Source: a bacterium | GTDB taxonomy: Bacteria > Vulcanimicrobiota > Xenobia > Xenobiales > Xenobiaceae | Assembly (NCBI GenBank): GCA_022839105.1 | Contig: JALHDH010000132.1 | Coordinates: 1 to 10,566, forward strand | Direction of reading: 5' to 3' | Length of the DNA stretch: 10,566 bases | Shown: piece after piece, positions 1 to 7,117 of the stretch | Position numbering within the stretch: position 1 is the first letter of the stretch | How the letters are laid out: each line of letters starts with the position of its first letter | The notes under the pieces: generated by a model | Seen by the model: the letters and a program-made list of their open reading frames with translations, nothing else | Told to the model about the DNA's origin: nothing | Databases searched by the model: none | Program-made: the position numbers and the translations under genes

Positions 1-1
1 C

Positions 2-376
2 CAGACCAACGTGCTGTTCTTCACCAAGGGCCGCCCCACCACGGAGGTCTGGTACTACGAGCACCCCTACCCGCCGGGCTGCAAGTCCTACTCCAAGACA
101 AAGCCCATGCGCATCGAGGAGTTCGAGGCCGAGAAGGCCTGGTGGTCCGACCGGAAGGAGTCCCGCCAGGCCTGGCGCGTGACGATCGAGCAGATCCGCG
201 AGCGCAACTTCAACCTGGACTTCAAGAACCCCAACGCCCCCGCCGAAACCCACGAGGACCCGGACGAGCTGCTGGCCCGCTATGAGGAGGCCAGGTCCGC
301 CGCGGACGCCGTGCGCGAGGAGTTGAAGAACGCCCTGGCGTCGGCCCTGGCGGAGACTGCCGGAGTCCCGGCGTGA
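2..376 (+). CDS. hsdM: Type I restriction-modification DNA methyltransferase subunit HsdM, C-terminal fragment
   Basis: This is the last 124 residues of an N6-adenine methyltransferase subunit, open at the left edge of the window. The visible part begins QTNVLFFTKGRPTTEVWYYE, the conserved segment near the end of the HsdM catalytic domain (TNVLFF-KG-PT-xxWYYE). A charged region (about 20 to 75) and a C-terminal helix rich in E, A and R follow. In type I systems that helix packs against HsdS. The catalytic NPPF/NPPY and SAM-binding motifs lie outside the window. The stop codon overlaps the GTG start of hsdS (GTGA, 373-376), so the two are translationally coupled, as is usual for M2S enzymes. 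The family call is firm; the specificity cannot be read from this subunit. Confidence 0.93.
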   Translation, partial: QTNVLFFTKGRPTTEVWYYEHPYPPGCKSYSKTKPMRIEEFEAEKAWWSDRKESRQAWRVTIEQIRERNFNLDFKNPNAPAETHEDPDELLARYEEARSAADAVREELKNALASALAETAGVPA

Positions 377-2118
377 GCCCTCGCACCCTGCTGGACCACT
401 TCGACCTGCTGGCCGAGGCCCCCGGCGGCGTCGCCCGCCTGCGCGAGCTGGTGCTGCACCTGGCCGTCCGCGGAAAGCTGGTGCCCCAGGACCCGGCGGA
501 CGAGCCGGCGAGCGAACTGCTGAAGCGGATCGCCAAGGAGCGGGCGCGGCTGGTCAAGGAAGGGAAGATTCGGGTGGGGAAGCCCCTGCCGCCGGTGGGG
601 ACGGACGAGGCGCCCTTCGAGGTGCCGGTGGGGTGGGAGTGGGGAAGGCTCGATGAGACATTCGATATCGGCGGCGGAATAACAAAGGGCCGGACGCTCA
701 CCGGAAGGACGGTCCAGGAGCTTCCATACCTCCGTGTGGCCAATGTGAAGGCGGGATATCTCGATCTGACTGAGGTGAAGACCATCCAGGTCCCCCTGGA
801 TGAAGTCGACCGCTATCAGCTTCGCTCTGGGGATGTCCTATTCACGGAGGGTGGAGACTGGGACAAGCTTGGAAGGTCGACTGTCTGGCAGGGGGAGATC
901 GACCTCTGCGTTCATCAGAACCACATCTTCAGGGCTCGCCCAATCACCGACGGAGTAGGCGCCGAGTGGGTATCTAGGTACAGCAATTCATCGCTGGGGC
1001 GAGACTATTTTCGGAACTGTTCGAAGCAAACGACGAATCTCGCGTCGATCAACAAGACCCAGCTCAGCAACTGGCCAATCCCCCTCCCTCCCCTGGCCGA
1101 GCAGCAGCGAATCGTGGCCCGGGTGGACGAGTTGATGGCCCTGCTGGATCGCCTGGAGGCGGCCCGGGGCGAGCGGGACACCACCCGCCTGGCCGCCCGC
1201 GACTCCGCCCTGGCCGCCCTGCGGGACGCCGCCGACGCCTCCGAGGTCGCCGCCGCCTGGCGCCGCCTCGAGGCGCAGATGGACAACCTCTTCCAGGCCC
1301 CCGAGGACGTGCCCCCCCTGCGCCAGGCCATCCTGCAGCTCGCCGTGCGCGGGCGGCTGGTGCCCCAGGACCCGGCGGACGAGCCGGCAAGCGAACTGCT
1401 GAAGCGGATCGCGAAGGAACGGGCAAGGCTGGTCAAGGAAGGGAAGATCCGGGCAGGGAAGACGCTGCCGCCGGTGGGGGCGGAGGAGGTGCCCTTCGAG
1501 GTGCCGGAGGGGTGGGTGTGGGTAAGGTTGGACGAACTCCCCGCCGTGCCTCTGACTGATGGTGATTGGATCGAGACGAAGGATCAGGATATCAACGGTG
1601 ATGTAAGGCTGATCCAACTTGCGGACGTTGGTGTTGGAGAGTTTCGAGACCGGTCCTCACGATTTCTAACCAGCGCAACTACGAAACGCCTTAATTGCAC
1701 GCTCCTCGAACCCGGTGACGTTCTCATCGCGCGGCTGCCCAGTCCCATTGGCCGGGCCTGCATCTTTCCGGGACTGGGGCAACCGGCTGTTACCGCAGTC
1801 GACGTAGCCATCGCACGACTGACCAAGAGCGTGGATCGGCGTTACTTGGTCTCAGCATTGAATTCAGGCGTCGCACGCGAACAGGTGGAATCCTATGGCA
1901 AGGGCGCGACTAGGTTCCGCGTTTCGACAGGTCACCTACGCACAATTCTCCTCCCCCTCCCCCCCCTCCCCGAGCAGCACCGCATCGTGGCCCGGGTGGA
2001 TGCGTTGATGGCGCTGTGCGACCGCCTCGAGTCCCGCCTCGCCGCCGCCCGCGAGGCCCAGACCGCCCTCTCCGCCGCAGCGGTCCACCACATCGCGCAA
2101 CCCGACTTCGCCGCCTAG
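373..2118 (+). CDS. hsdS: Type I restriction-modification specificity subunit HsdS
   Basis: This 581-residue subunit would set the DNA target of the methyltransferase (M2S) and of the R2M2S nuclease. It is longer than EcoKI HsdS (about 464). The architecture is two repeats: a conserved helical segment (about 15-90, LVLHLAVRGKLVPQDPADEP), target recognition domain 1 (about 91-235), and a conserved coiled coil starting PLPPLAEQQRIVARVDELM (237-310). The order then repeats: LRQAILQLAVRGRLVPQDP (from 316), TRD2 (384-526) and PLPPLPEQHRIVARVDALM (from 528). LPPLxEQxRIV is the hallmark of HsdS. The GTG start at 373 overlaps the hsdM stop, and GGAG at 362-365 is suitably placed. The two TRDs are visibly more AT-rich and use different codons from the rest of the gene, which suggests that they were exchanged by recombination. 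The two TRDs differ in sequence, so a bipartite asymmetric target is expected; it cannot be predicted here. Confidence 0.95.
   Translation: MSPRTLLDHFDLLAEAPGGVARLRELVLHLAVRGKLVPQDPADEPASELLKRIAKERARLVKEGKIRVGKPLPPVGTDEAPFEVPVGWEWGRLDETFDIGGGITKGRTLTGRTVQELPYLRVANVKAGYLDLTEVKTIQVPLDEVDRYQLRSGDVLFTEGGDWDKLGRSTVWQGEIDLCVHQNHIFRARPITDGVGAEWVSRYSNSSLGRDYFRNCSKQTTNLASINKTQLSNWPIPLPPLAEQQRIVARVDELMALLDRLEAARGERDTTRLAARDSALAALRDAADASEVAAAWRRLEAQMDNLFQAPEDVPPLRQAILQLAVRGRLVPQDPADEPASELLKRIAKERARLVKEGKIRAGKTLPPVGAEEVPFEVPEGWVWVRLDELPAVPLTDGDWIETKDQDINGDVRLIQLADVGVGEFRDRSSRFLTSATTKRLNCTLLEPGDVLIARLPSPIGRACIFPGLGQPAVTAVDVAIARLTKSVDRRYLVSALNSGVAREQVESYGKGATRFRVSTGHLRTILLPLPPLPEQHRIVARVDALMALCDRLESRLAAAREAQTALSAAAVHHIAQPDFAA
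478..657 (+). repeat. hsdS internal direct repeat, N-terminal conserved region, copy 1
   Basis: This stretch matches 1357-1536 at a constant offset of 879 bp, which keeps the reading frame. The first 32 bases of each copy are identical (starting CTGGTGCCCCAGGACCCGGC), and the following 100-plus bases differ at only scattered positions. It encodes the conserved segment ahead of TRD1. DNA-level identity this high within one gene could allow intragenic recombination, which would delete or swap one TRD in frame. Confidence 0.85.
1111..1158 (+). repeat. hsdS internal direct repeat, post-TRD coiled-coil region, copy 1
   Basis: This segment follows TRD1 and matches 1984-2031 (offset 873 bp, in frame). 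The first 17 bases are identical (ATCGTGGCCCGGGTGGA) and the remainder is similar. It encodes the IVARVDELMALLDRLE helix. With the repeats at 478 and 1357, each TRD is flanked by homologous DNA. Confidence 0.75.
1357..1536 (+). repeat. hsdS internal direct repeat, conserved region, copy 2
   Basis: This is the second copy of the repeat at 478-657, located ahead of TRD2. It encodes the same LVPQDPADEPASELLKRIAK segment. Divergence rises toward the TRD side, as expected where conserved and variable modules meet. Confidence 0.85.
1984..2031 (+). repeat. hsdS internal direct repeat, post-TRD coiled-coil region, copy 2
   Basis: This is the second copy of the segment at 1111-1158, downstream of TRD2, encoding IVARVDALMALCDRLE. 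Confidence 0.75.
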
Positions 2119-2122
2119 GAGG
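2118..2122 (+). promoter_or_regulatory. Ribosome binding site fixing the ATPase start
   Basis: GGAGG begins on the last base of the hsdS stop codon, and the GTG start follows 4 nt later at 2127. It selects 2127 over the in-frame codons inside hsdS, giving an N-terminus (MLQSIHIAGFRSI) typical of AAA_21-like ATPases. Confidence 0.75.
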
Positions 2123-2126
2123 CACC

Positions 2127-3228
2127 GTGCTGCAGTCCATCCATATCGCCGGTTTCAGGTCGATCCGGGAGCAGACCCTGAAGCTCGGCCGGGTCAACGT
2201 GCTGATCGGGCCGAACGGCGCCGGCAAGTCGAACCTCGTGTCCTTCTTCCGGATGCTGGAACTGTCCATGAAGGGGAACCTGCAGCTCTTCGTCGGTCGC
2301 GAGGGTGGGGCGAACTCCTTGCTCCACAATGGAACTAAGGCTACGCCTGCCGTCTCGTTCGAGTTGGAGCTACCTTCTGAGCATTGGGTCGAGCGCTACC
2401 AAGCGAGCCTGGTGCCAGCCGCCCAGGACACCCTGATCTACTCTGAAGAAGTTGTCAGGTCGACTCCGAGGATACCGCAGGAGGCCAGTCGCAAGACCCG
2501 CCTGGGGCCGGGGCACAAGGAATCGGCACTTCCGCTCGAGGCAGACAATGGGATCGTAGCCTGCCGGCGCGCCCGCAATTTCCTGGCCAACTGCCGGACC
2601 TTCCACTTCCACGACACCTCGGCGGAGGCCGGGATCCGCTTGAAGAGCGACCCCAGCGAGGGCAGCTCGTTGCGCTCCCGGGGCGAGAACCTGGCGGCCT
2701 TCCTCTTTCGCCTCCGGGAGGAGCGCAGGCAGGCCCTACTACGATCGGATTGTGGCGACCGTGCGGCAGGTCGCCCCCTTCTTCCGCGATTTTGACCTGG
2801 CGCCCGACGCCGGCCGGAAGGTGATGCTGACCTGGCGGGGGCACACCTCGGAGTACGAGTTCGGCCCCCATCAGCTCTCCGATGGAACCCTCCGCTTCAT
2901 GGCCATGGCCGCCCTGCTGCTCCAGCCCGAGGAGGACCTGCCGCGCCTGATCGTGCTGGACGAGCCCGAGCTGGGCCTGCACCCCTTCGCGCTGAACGTG
3001 TTTGCCGGCCTCGTGCAGCAGGCGTCCGAGCACTGCCAGGTCCTGCTGGCCACGCAGTCTCCCCAACTCCTCGACAACTTCGAGGCCGACCAGGTGATCG
3101 TGGTCGACATGGTGGGCGGCGAGTCCCAGTTCCACCGGCTCGACGCCGAGGGCCTGCGGGAGTGGCGAGAAGACTACTCCCTGTCGGACCTCTGGAACAA
3201 GAACGTGCTGGGAGGGCGGCCGTCTTGA
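2127..3228 (+). pseudogene. AAA/ABC-type ATPase (AAA_21/RecF-like), frameshifted, defence-associated
   Basis: Seen: the reading frame from GTG 2127 starts MLQSIHIAGFRSIREQTLKL with Walker A GPNGAGKSN at residues 28-36. It runs to about residue 203, then goes into an unrelated tail ending at 2795. Protein similarity continues in the next frame from 2737 (YYDRIVATVRQVAPFF), with the signature LSDGTLR (about 250 of the joined protein), Walker B LIVLDEPE (274-281) and LLATQSPQLL, ending at 3228. Removing one C from the CCC at 2734-2736 restores a continuous protein of about 366 residues, the normal size for this family. The second half has no ribosome binding site of its own; GTG 2752 lies mid-domain. 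Known: such ATPases dimerise around ATP and drive partner effectors. Inferred: it works with the DUF4276 protein overlapping its stop. Either the gene is broken or the base is a sequencing error. Confidence 0.8.
3211..3216 (+). promoter_or_regulatory. Ribosome binding site for the TTG start of the DUF4276 gene
   Basis: GGAGGG lies inside the end of the ATPase gene, 8 nt before TTG 3225. It supports that unusual start over in-frame codons upstream such as ATG 3162, which would add residues overlapping the ATPase. Confidence 0.6.
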
Positions 3229-3881
3229 GGCTCAACCTCCTCGTCGAGGGCCAGTCCGAGGAGGCCTTCGTCCGCCACGTCCTGGCCGGACATCTGCGGG
3301 ACCACGGCCTGGAGCCGGGGGTCCGCCTCCTCACCACACGAAGAAGCCGGGGAGGCGTCTCGACCTACAGCCGGATCCGCAAGGACCTGCAGCGCTGGTT
3401 TCGCGAAGAGCCCGACCACGACTGCCGTTTCACCTCTCTGATCGACGCCTACGGCCTCCCCGGGGACTTCCCCAATCAGGAGGCATTGCGAGCGATCCGA
3501 GACCCCTACGCCAGGGTCCGTGCGCTGGAGGACGCCTTCTCTGCCGACCTCCAGGAGTCGAGGTTCCTGCCCTACCTGCAACTCCACGAGTTCGAGGCCC
3601 TTCTCCTGAGCGATCCGAAGGCCTTCGCCAGAATGTACCCCCAGGCGATCAAAGCGATCAAGAGCCTGGAGAGAGTTCGCAAGCATGCGGGGTGCCCGGA
3701 GCGAATCAACCTGGACGCGCCACCCTCCCGTCGGATCCGGCTGGTCCTCCCCGGCTACAGCAAGGTCGTCGCCGCCGCCCAGATCGCCCAGGCCATCGGC
3801 TTGCAGCAGATGCGCGAAGCCTGCCCCCACTTCGATGAGTGGGTGACGAGACTGGAAGGTCTCCCCTCCGCCCCAAGATAG
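3225..3881 (+). CDS. DUF4276 family protein (TOPRIM-like), partner of the upstream ATPase
   Basis: This is a 218-residue protein starting at TTG 3225, which overlaps the ATPase stop (TTGA). The N-terminus RLNLLVEGQSEEAFVRHVL is the hallmark of DUF4276, whose members begin LLVEGxTEExF. The conserved acidic positions visible are E8 in VEGQ, D74 in SLIDAYGLPGDFP and E122/E124 in LHEFEALLLSDP. These fit a TOPRIM-like fold that binds metal and could act as a nuclease, as in OLD-family TOPRIM proteins; the activity is inference. DUF4276 genes are commonly found next to AAA ATPase genes, and the arrangement recalls the ATPase/RloB-type pairs reported in Campylobacter hsd loci. The 4-nt overlap implies stoichiometric expression with the ATPase. 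The gene looks intact. If the ATPase is truly broken, this protein would be orphaned. The family is fairly sure; the biochemical role is not. Confidence 0.82.
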   Translation: MRLNLLVEGQSEEAFVRHVLAGHLRDHGLEPGVRLLTTRRSRGGVSTYSRIRKDLQRWFREEPDHDCRFTSLIDAYGLPGDFPNQEALRAIRDPYARVRALEDAFSADLQESRFLPYLQLHEFEALLLSDPKAFARMYPQAIKAIKSLERVRKHAGCPERINLDAPPSRRIRLVLPGYSKVVAAAQIAQAIGLQQMREACPHFDEWVTRLEGLPSAPR

Positions 3882-3889
3882 GGTGAGAC
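3859..3889 (+). terminator. Weak stem-loop at the end of the DUF4276 gene
   Basis: GTCTCCCCT (3859-3867) can pair with AGGGTGAGAC (3880-3889) with one bulged T, spanning the stop codon at 3879-3881. No T-run follows. It marks the boundary between the restriction locus and the exporter operon, but could be chance in GC-rich sequence. Confidence 0.25.
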
Positions 3890-3919
3890 AGGTCGCCCCG
3901 TCGAAGATGCGCTGGTCCT

Positions 3920-3925
3920 GGAGGT
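3920..3925 (+). promoter_or_regulatory. Ribosome binding site for the ATG 3935 start of the exporter ATPase
   Basis: GGAGGT stands 9 nt before ATG 3935. A second purine-rich site, GAGAGGAG at 3953-3960, stands 7 nt before the in-frame GTG 3968. Both starts are credible; the second would make a protein 11 residues shorter that begins MEGQPQPLLTV. Confidence 0.45.
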
Positions 3926-3934
3926 GGGGCGGGG

Positions 3935-4684
3935 ATGGCGATCGAGGGCGGGGAGAGGAGAACACACGTGGAAGGCCAGCCGCAGCCGTTGCTCACGGTC
4001 CGTTCGGTCTCCAAGATCTACCGGATGGGTGAGGTCGAGGTCCCCGCCCTGCGCGAGGTCGACCTGGAGATCCGCGAAGGCGAGTTCCTGGTGATCCTGG
4101 GCCCCAGCGGTTCGGGCAAGAGCACGCTGCTGAACATGATCGGGGGCATGGACCGACCCAGCTCGGGGCAGGTCCTCTTCGGAGAGCAGGACCTGACCCG
4201 GGCCTCGGACCGGCAGTTGACCCTGTTCCGGCGCCACCAGATCGGCTTCGTCTTCCAGTTCTTCAACCTGGTGCCCACCCTGACGGCCCTGGAGAACGTC
4301 CAGGTGGCCACCGACCTGGCCCGGGAACCCCTGCCGGCCCGCGAAGCCTTGCGGATCGTGGGCCTGGAGGACCGCGCGGATCACTTCCCCTCCCAGCTCT
4401 CGGGCGGACAGCAGCAGCGGGTCGCCATCGCCCGGGCCCTTTCCGCCAATCCGAGATTGCTGCTCTGCGACGAGCCGACCGGCAACCTCGACACCACCAC
4501 CGGAGCCCAGGTGATGGAGCTGCTCGAGCAGCTCAACCGCGAGCGGGGCAAGACCGTGGTGGTGATCACCCACAACGCCCTGGTCTCGAGGATGGGGGAT
4601 CGGACGGCCGAGATCCGGGATGGCCGGATCGTCCGCCTGGAGATCCAGCCGCACCGCGAACCCGCCCGGAGCCTGCCCTGGTGA
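3935..4684 (+). CDS. ABC transporter ATP-binding protein (LolD/MacB/YbbA type)
   Basis: This is the cytoplasmic ATPase of an exporter, powering the FtsX-type permease encoded next. Numbered from ATG 3935 (249 residues), it has Walker A GPSGSGKST (56-64), Q-loop VFQFFNLVPTLTALENV (about 107-123), signature LSGGQQQR (155-162), Walker B LLLCDEP (175-181), TGNLD just after, and the switch histidine H213 in VVVITHN. The YRMGEVEVPALREVDLEI opening and the TGNLD motif are typical of the LolD/MacB/FtsE branch. All catalytic residues are present. Two starts compete: ATG 3935 (GGAGGT 9 nt upstream) and GTG 3968 (GAGGAG 7 nt upstream). The residues between them (EGGERR) look like a translated ribosome binding site, so 3968 may be the real start. 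The stop overlaps the permease start (GTGA, 4681-4684). It opens a four-gene operon. The substrate is unknown. Confidence 0.93.
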   Translation: MAIEGGERRTHVEGQPQPLLTVRSVSKIYRMGEVEVPALREVDLEIREGEFLVILGPSGSGKSTLLNMIGGMDRPSSGQVLFGEQDLTRASDRQLTLFRRHQIGFVFQFFNLVPTLTALENVQVATDLAREPLPAREALRIVGLEDRADHFPSQLSGGQQQRVAIARALSANPRLLLCDEPTGNLDTTTGAQVMELLEQLNRERGKTVVVITHNALVSRMGDRTAEIRDGRIVRLEIQPHREPARSLPW

Positions 4685-7068
4685 GGGGCCCGCCCACGAT
4701 CCTGCGCAGCCTGCTGCGCGAGATCCGCCAGCGCCTGGGGGCGATCCTGCTGCTGGGAGCCCTGGGAGCGGTGGGTTCCGGCTTGCTGATCGGCATGCTG
4801 GCCGTCTTCTACGACCTGGATGCCTCCCGCGCCCGGTTCTATCGCGAGCAGAGGCTGGCCGACTTCAGCCTGTCGTTGAAGCGGGCCCCCCAATCCGCCC
4901 TGGAGCCGGTTCTCCGGCATCCCGGGGTCCGCCACCTGGAGGGCCGGGTCCGAATCGAGGCGCGGGTGGATCTCCCCGACTCGCCCGAGCCGATCACCTC
5001 GACCGCCCTCTCGCTTCCCCGGGTCCGCCGACCGGTCCTCAACGACATCCTCCTGGTCTCGGGAACCTGGTTCGAGGGCAGCCGCGAGGACCAGACCATC
5101 CTGAACGACGCCTTCGCCCGAGCCCACGACCTTCGCCCGGGAGACCACCTGGAGGCCCTGATCATGGGCCGCCAACAGCGGTTGCTGGTGGTGGGGACCG
5201 CCCTGGCGCCGGAATTCGTGTACGTGCTGCCCCCCGCCGGCGGGATCGTCCCCGACCCGGCCCGAACCGGTGTCCTCTACCTCCCGCTGGACACCCTCCA
5301 GGACTGGTCCGGCCTGAACGGCGCCTTCAACGAGATCCTGGGACTGGCCTGGGACCTGAGGCCCGGCCCCCTGCGCAGCACCCTGAGGGACCTGGAGCGG
5401 GAGCTCGACCCCTACGGCGTGACCCTGAGCCTGACCGGCGAGGAGCTGCCCTCGGTGCAGTTCCTGGACAACGAACTCCACGAGCTCCAGACCAGCGCCA
5501 CGATCCTGCCCGCCCTGTGCCTGGGGGTCGTAGGCCTGGTCCTGCACATCGTGACCGGCCGGATGGTCACCCAGCAGCGGACCACCATCGGCACCCTGCG
5601 AGCCCTGGGCTATACCCGCAGCTTCATCGTCCGACACTACCTGGGCTATGGGCTGGTGGTGGGCCTGGGCTCGGCCCTGGCCGGGATGGCCCTGGGCCTG
5701 TGGATCCAGTCGGCCATGATCCGGATGTACCAGGACTATTTCGAGTTGCCGGATCTCCGAGCCGACCTCTACCCGGGCCTGCTGGCGGTGGCCCTGGGCG
5801 TGGGCGTCCTCTTCGCCGTCGCGGGCACGGTCCAGGCCGCCCTGCGGGCCAGCCGGATGAATCCAGCCGAGGCCATGCGGCCCCCGGCGCCCGAGAAAGG
5901 AGGGCGGATCCTGCTGGAGAGACTCCCGGGCCTCTGGGACCTCGTGCCCTTCTGGGGAAAGCTGGTGGCGCGCTCGATCTTCCGCAACCCCTTCCGAAGC
6001 ATGGTCTGCGTCCTGACCACCCTGGCCGCCACCGCCCTGCTGGTCGAGTCCTTGTGCATGGTGGCCGCCCTGCACGTGATGATCGACCACGAGTTCCGGC
6101 ACACCAGCCACCAGGACCTGACCTTGTCGCTGCGCGAACCGGTGGGCCGGGAGCTCCTCTCCGAGCTGGGAGCCCTGCCCGGAATCATGGCGGTGGAACC
6201 GCAACTGGTGGTCTCTGCCGACCTCTCCCGGGGGGCCCGCGAGAAGCGGACGGGCCTGACCGGCCTGGTGGAGGGGAACCGGCTCTCCACCCCCTTGGAC
6301 CAGCAGGGCCTGCCCCTCAGGATCCCCGAGGAGGGCCTGGTGCTGGCTCGGAAACTCGCCGAGATCCTCGACGTGGGCCCGGGTGACACCCTCCTGCTGA
6401 GGCCCCTGACGGGCACCCGCCAGACCCGTCGGGCCCCCGTGGTGGCCGTGGTGGACACCTACATGGGCCTGGGGGCCTGGTGCCGGCTGGAGTATCTCAG
6501 CCGCCTGATCGGCGAAGAGTGGGCGGCCAACTCGGTCCTGCTGGATCTGGCCAACCCACGGCCCGAGAGGGCGCTCCTCGAGGAGCTCTCGCGTCGGCCC
6601 GGCGTGGTGGGAGTCGAACAGAGGGTGCGGGCCCTGGAGAAGATCCAGCAGCTCATGGACCAGAACTTCGGAACCTCCCTGCTCATCCTGATCCTCTTCT
6701 CGGGCCTGCTGGCCTTCGGCAGCGTCCTGAACACCGCCATGGTCAGCCTGGAGGAGCGACGCCGCGAGGTGGGGACCCTGCGGGTCCTGGGCTACAGCCC
6801 GGCGAGGGTGGCCCTGGTCTTCGCCGCCGAGATCGGTCTGCTGAGTGCCGTCGGAATCGGGCTGGGCCTTTGGGGAGGCATCGGCCTGGTCCATCTGGTC
6901 GTCCAGGCCTATAGCCGGGAACTATTCCGGCTGCCGGCGGTCATACCCCCCGAGGCCCTGTTCCAGTCCGCCGCGGTGATGCTCCTCTTCGTGGCCCTGG
7001 CCCAGGTCGTGGTCTGGCGCCTGGTGGCCCGGCTTCCATGGCTTGAGGTCTTCAAGGTGCGGGAATAG
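4681..7068 (+). CDS. ABC transporter permease with two FtsX-like domains
   Basis: This is a 795-residue inner membrane protein, the partner of the upstream ATPase. Likely membrane segments are about 21-43, 273-293, 320-343, 367-388, 440-465, 666-690, 710-740 and 763-785. This gives two repeats of one helix, a large periplasmic domain (44-272 and 466-665) and three helices. The FtsX coupling sequences appear twice: RTTIGTLRALGYTRSFIVRHYLGYG before the third helix and RRREVGTLRVLGYSPARVALVFAAE before the seventh. Such duplicated permeases (YbbP-like, about 800 residues) work by mechanotransmission, moving periplasmic domains rather than making a channel through the membrane. The GTG start overlaps the ATPase stop, with GGAG at 4668-4671. 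The adaptor lipoprotein two genes on is its likely periplasmic partner. The substrate could be a lipid, lipoprotein, peptide or drug; nothing here decides it. Confidence 0.92.
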   Translation: MRGPPTILRSLLREIRQRLGAILLLGALGAVGSGLLIGMLAVFYDLDASRARFYREQRLADFSLSLKRAPQSALEPVLRHPGVRHLEGRVRIEARVDLPDSPEPITSTALSLPRVRRPVLNDILLVSGTWFEGSREDQTILNDAFARAHDLRPGDHLEALIMGRQQRLLVVGTALAPEFVYVLPPAGGIVPDPARTGVLYLPLDTLQDWSGLNGAFNEILGLAWDLRPGPLRSTLRDLERELDPYGVTLSLTGEELPSVQFLDNELHELQTSATILPALCLGVVGLVLHIVTGRMVTQQRTTIGTLRALGYTRSFIVRHYLGYGLVVGLGSALAGMALGLWIQSAMIRMYQDYFELPDLRADLYPGLLAVALGVGVLFAVAGTVQAALRASRMNPAEAMRPPAPEKGGRILLERLPGLWDLVPFWGKLVARSIFRNPFRSMVCVLTTLAATALLVESLCMVAALHVMIDHEFRHTSHQDLTLSLREPVGRELLSELGALPGIMAVEPQLVVSADLSRGAREKRTGLTGLVEGNRLSTPLDQQGLPLRIPEEGLVLARKLAEILDVGPGDTLLLRPLTGTRQTRRAPVVAVVDTYMGLGAWCRLEYLSRLIGEEWAANSVLLDLANPRPERALLEELSRRPGVVGVEQRVRALEKIQQLMDQNFGTSLLILILFSGLLAFGSVLNTAMVSLEERRREVGTLRVLGYSPARVALVFAAEIGLLSAVGIGLGLWGGIGLVHLVVQAYSRELFRLPAVIPPEALFQSAAVMLLFVALAQVVVWRLVARLPWLEVFKVRE

Positions 7069-7077
7069 GGCCCGGCG

Positions 7078-7090
7078 CCCCGAATCGGGG
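7078..7090 (+). terminator. Short hairpin between the permease and the small exported protein gene
   Basis: CCCCG-AAT-CGGGG is a perfect 5-bp stem 10 nt after the permease stop. A T-rich stretch (ATTCTTT, 7100-7106) follows about 10 nt later, too far off for a classic terminator. It may attenuate or stabilise the transcript inside the operon. Confidence 0.25.
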
Positions 7091-7106
7091 ACTCATCGAA
7101 TTCTTT

Positions 7107-7113
7107 GGGAGGT
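7107..7113 (+). promoter_or_regulatory. Ribosome binding site for the small exported protein
   Basis: GGGAGGT stands 4 nt before GTG 7118. It is the strongest such site in this region and rules out the in-frame start at 7043, which would lie inside the permease gene. Confidence 0.75.
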
Positions 7114-7117
7114 CCGC

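Noticed and set aside
2016..2126. ATPase start inside the end of hsdS
   Set aside because: The residues are an Arg/Pro-rich shadow of hsdS. GGAGG at 2118 followed by GTG 2127 gives the family N-terminus.
2730..2745. Programmed +1 frameshifting in the ATPase
   Set aside because: There is no slippery sequence: moving from GCC to CCC would mispair, and there is no internal Shine-Dalgarno or slow stop codon nearby. A one-base indel is simpler.
4620..6386. A 588-codon plus-strand frame inside the permease gene
   Set aside because: It is a Pro/Gly/Arg-rich out-of-frame reading of the permease gene.
4381..6894. An 837-codon open frame on the minus strand opposite the exporter genes
   Set aside because: Composition is dominated by G, Q, H, R and A, with no domain. 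The plus strand has a clear ABC ATPase and FtsX permease. It is a GC-rich shadow.
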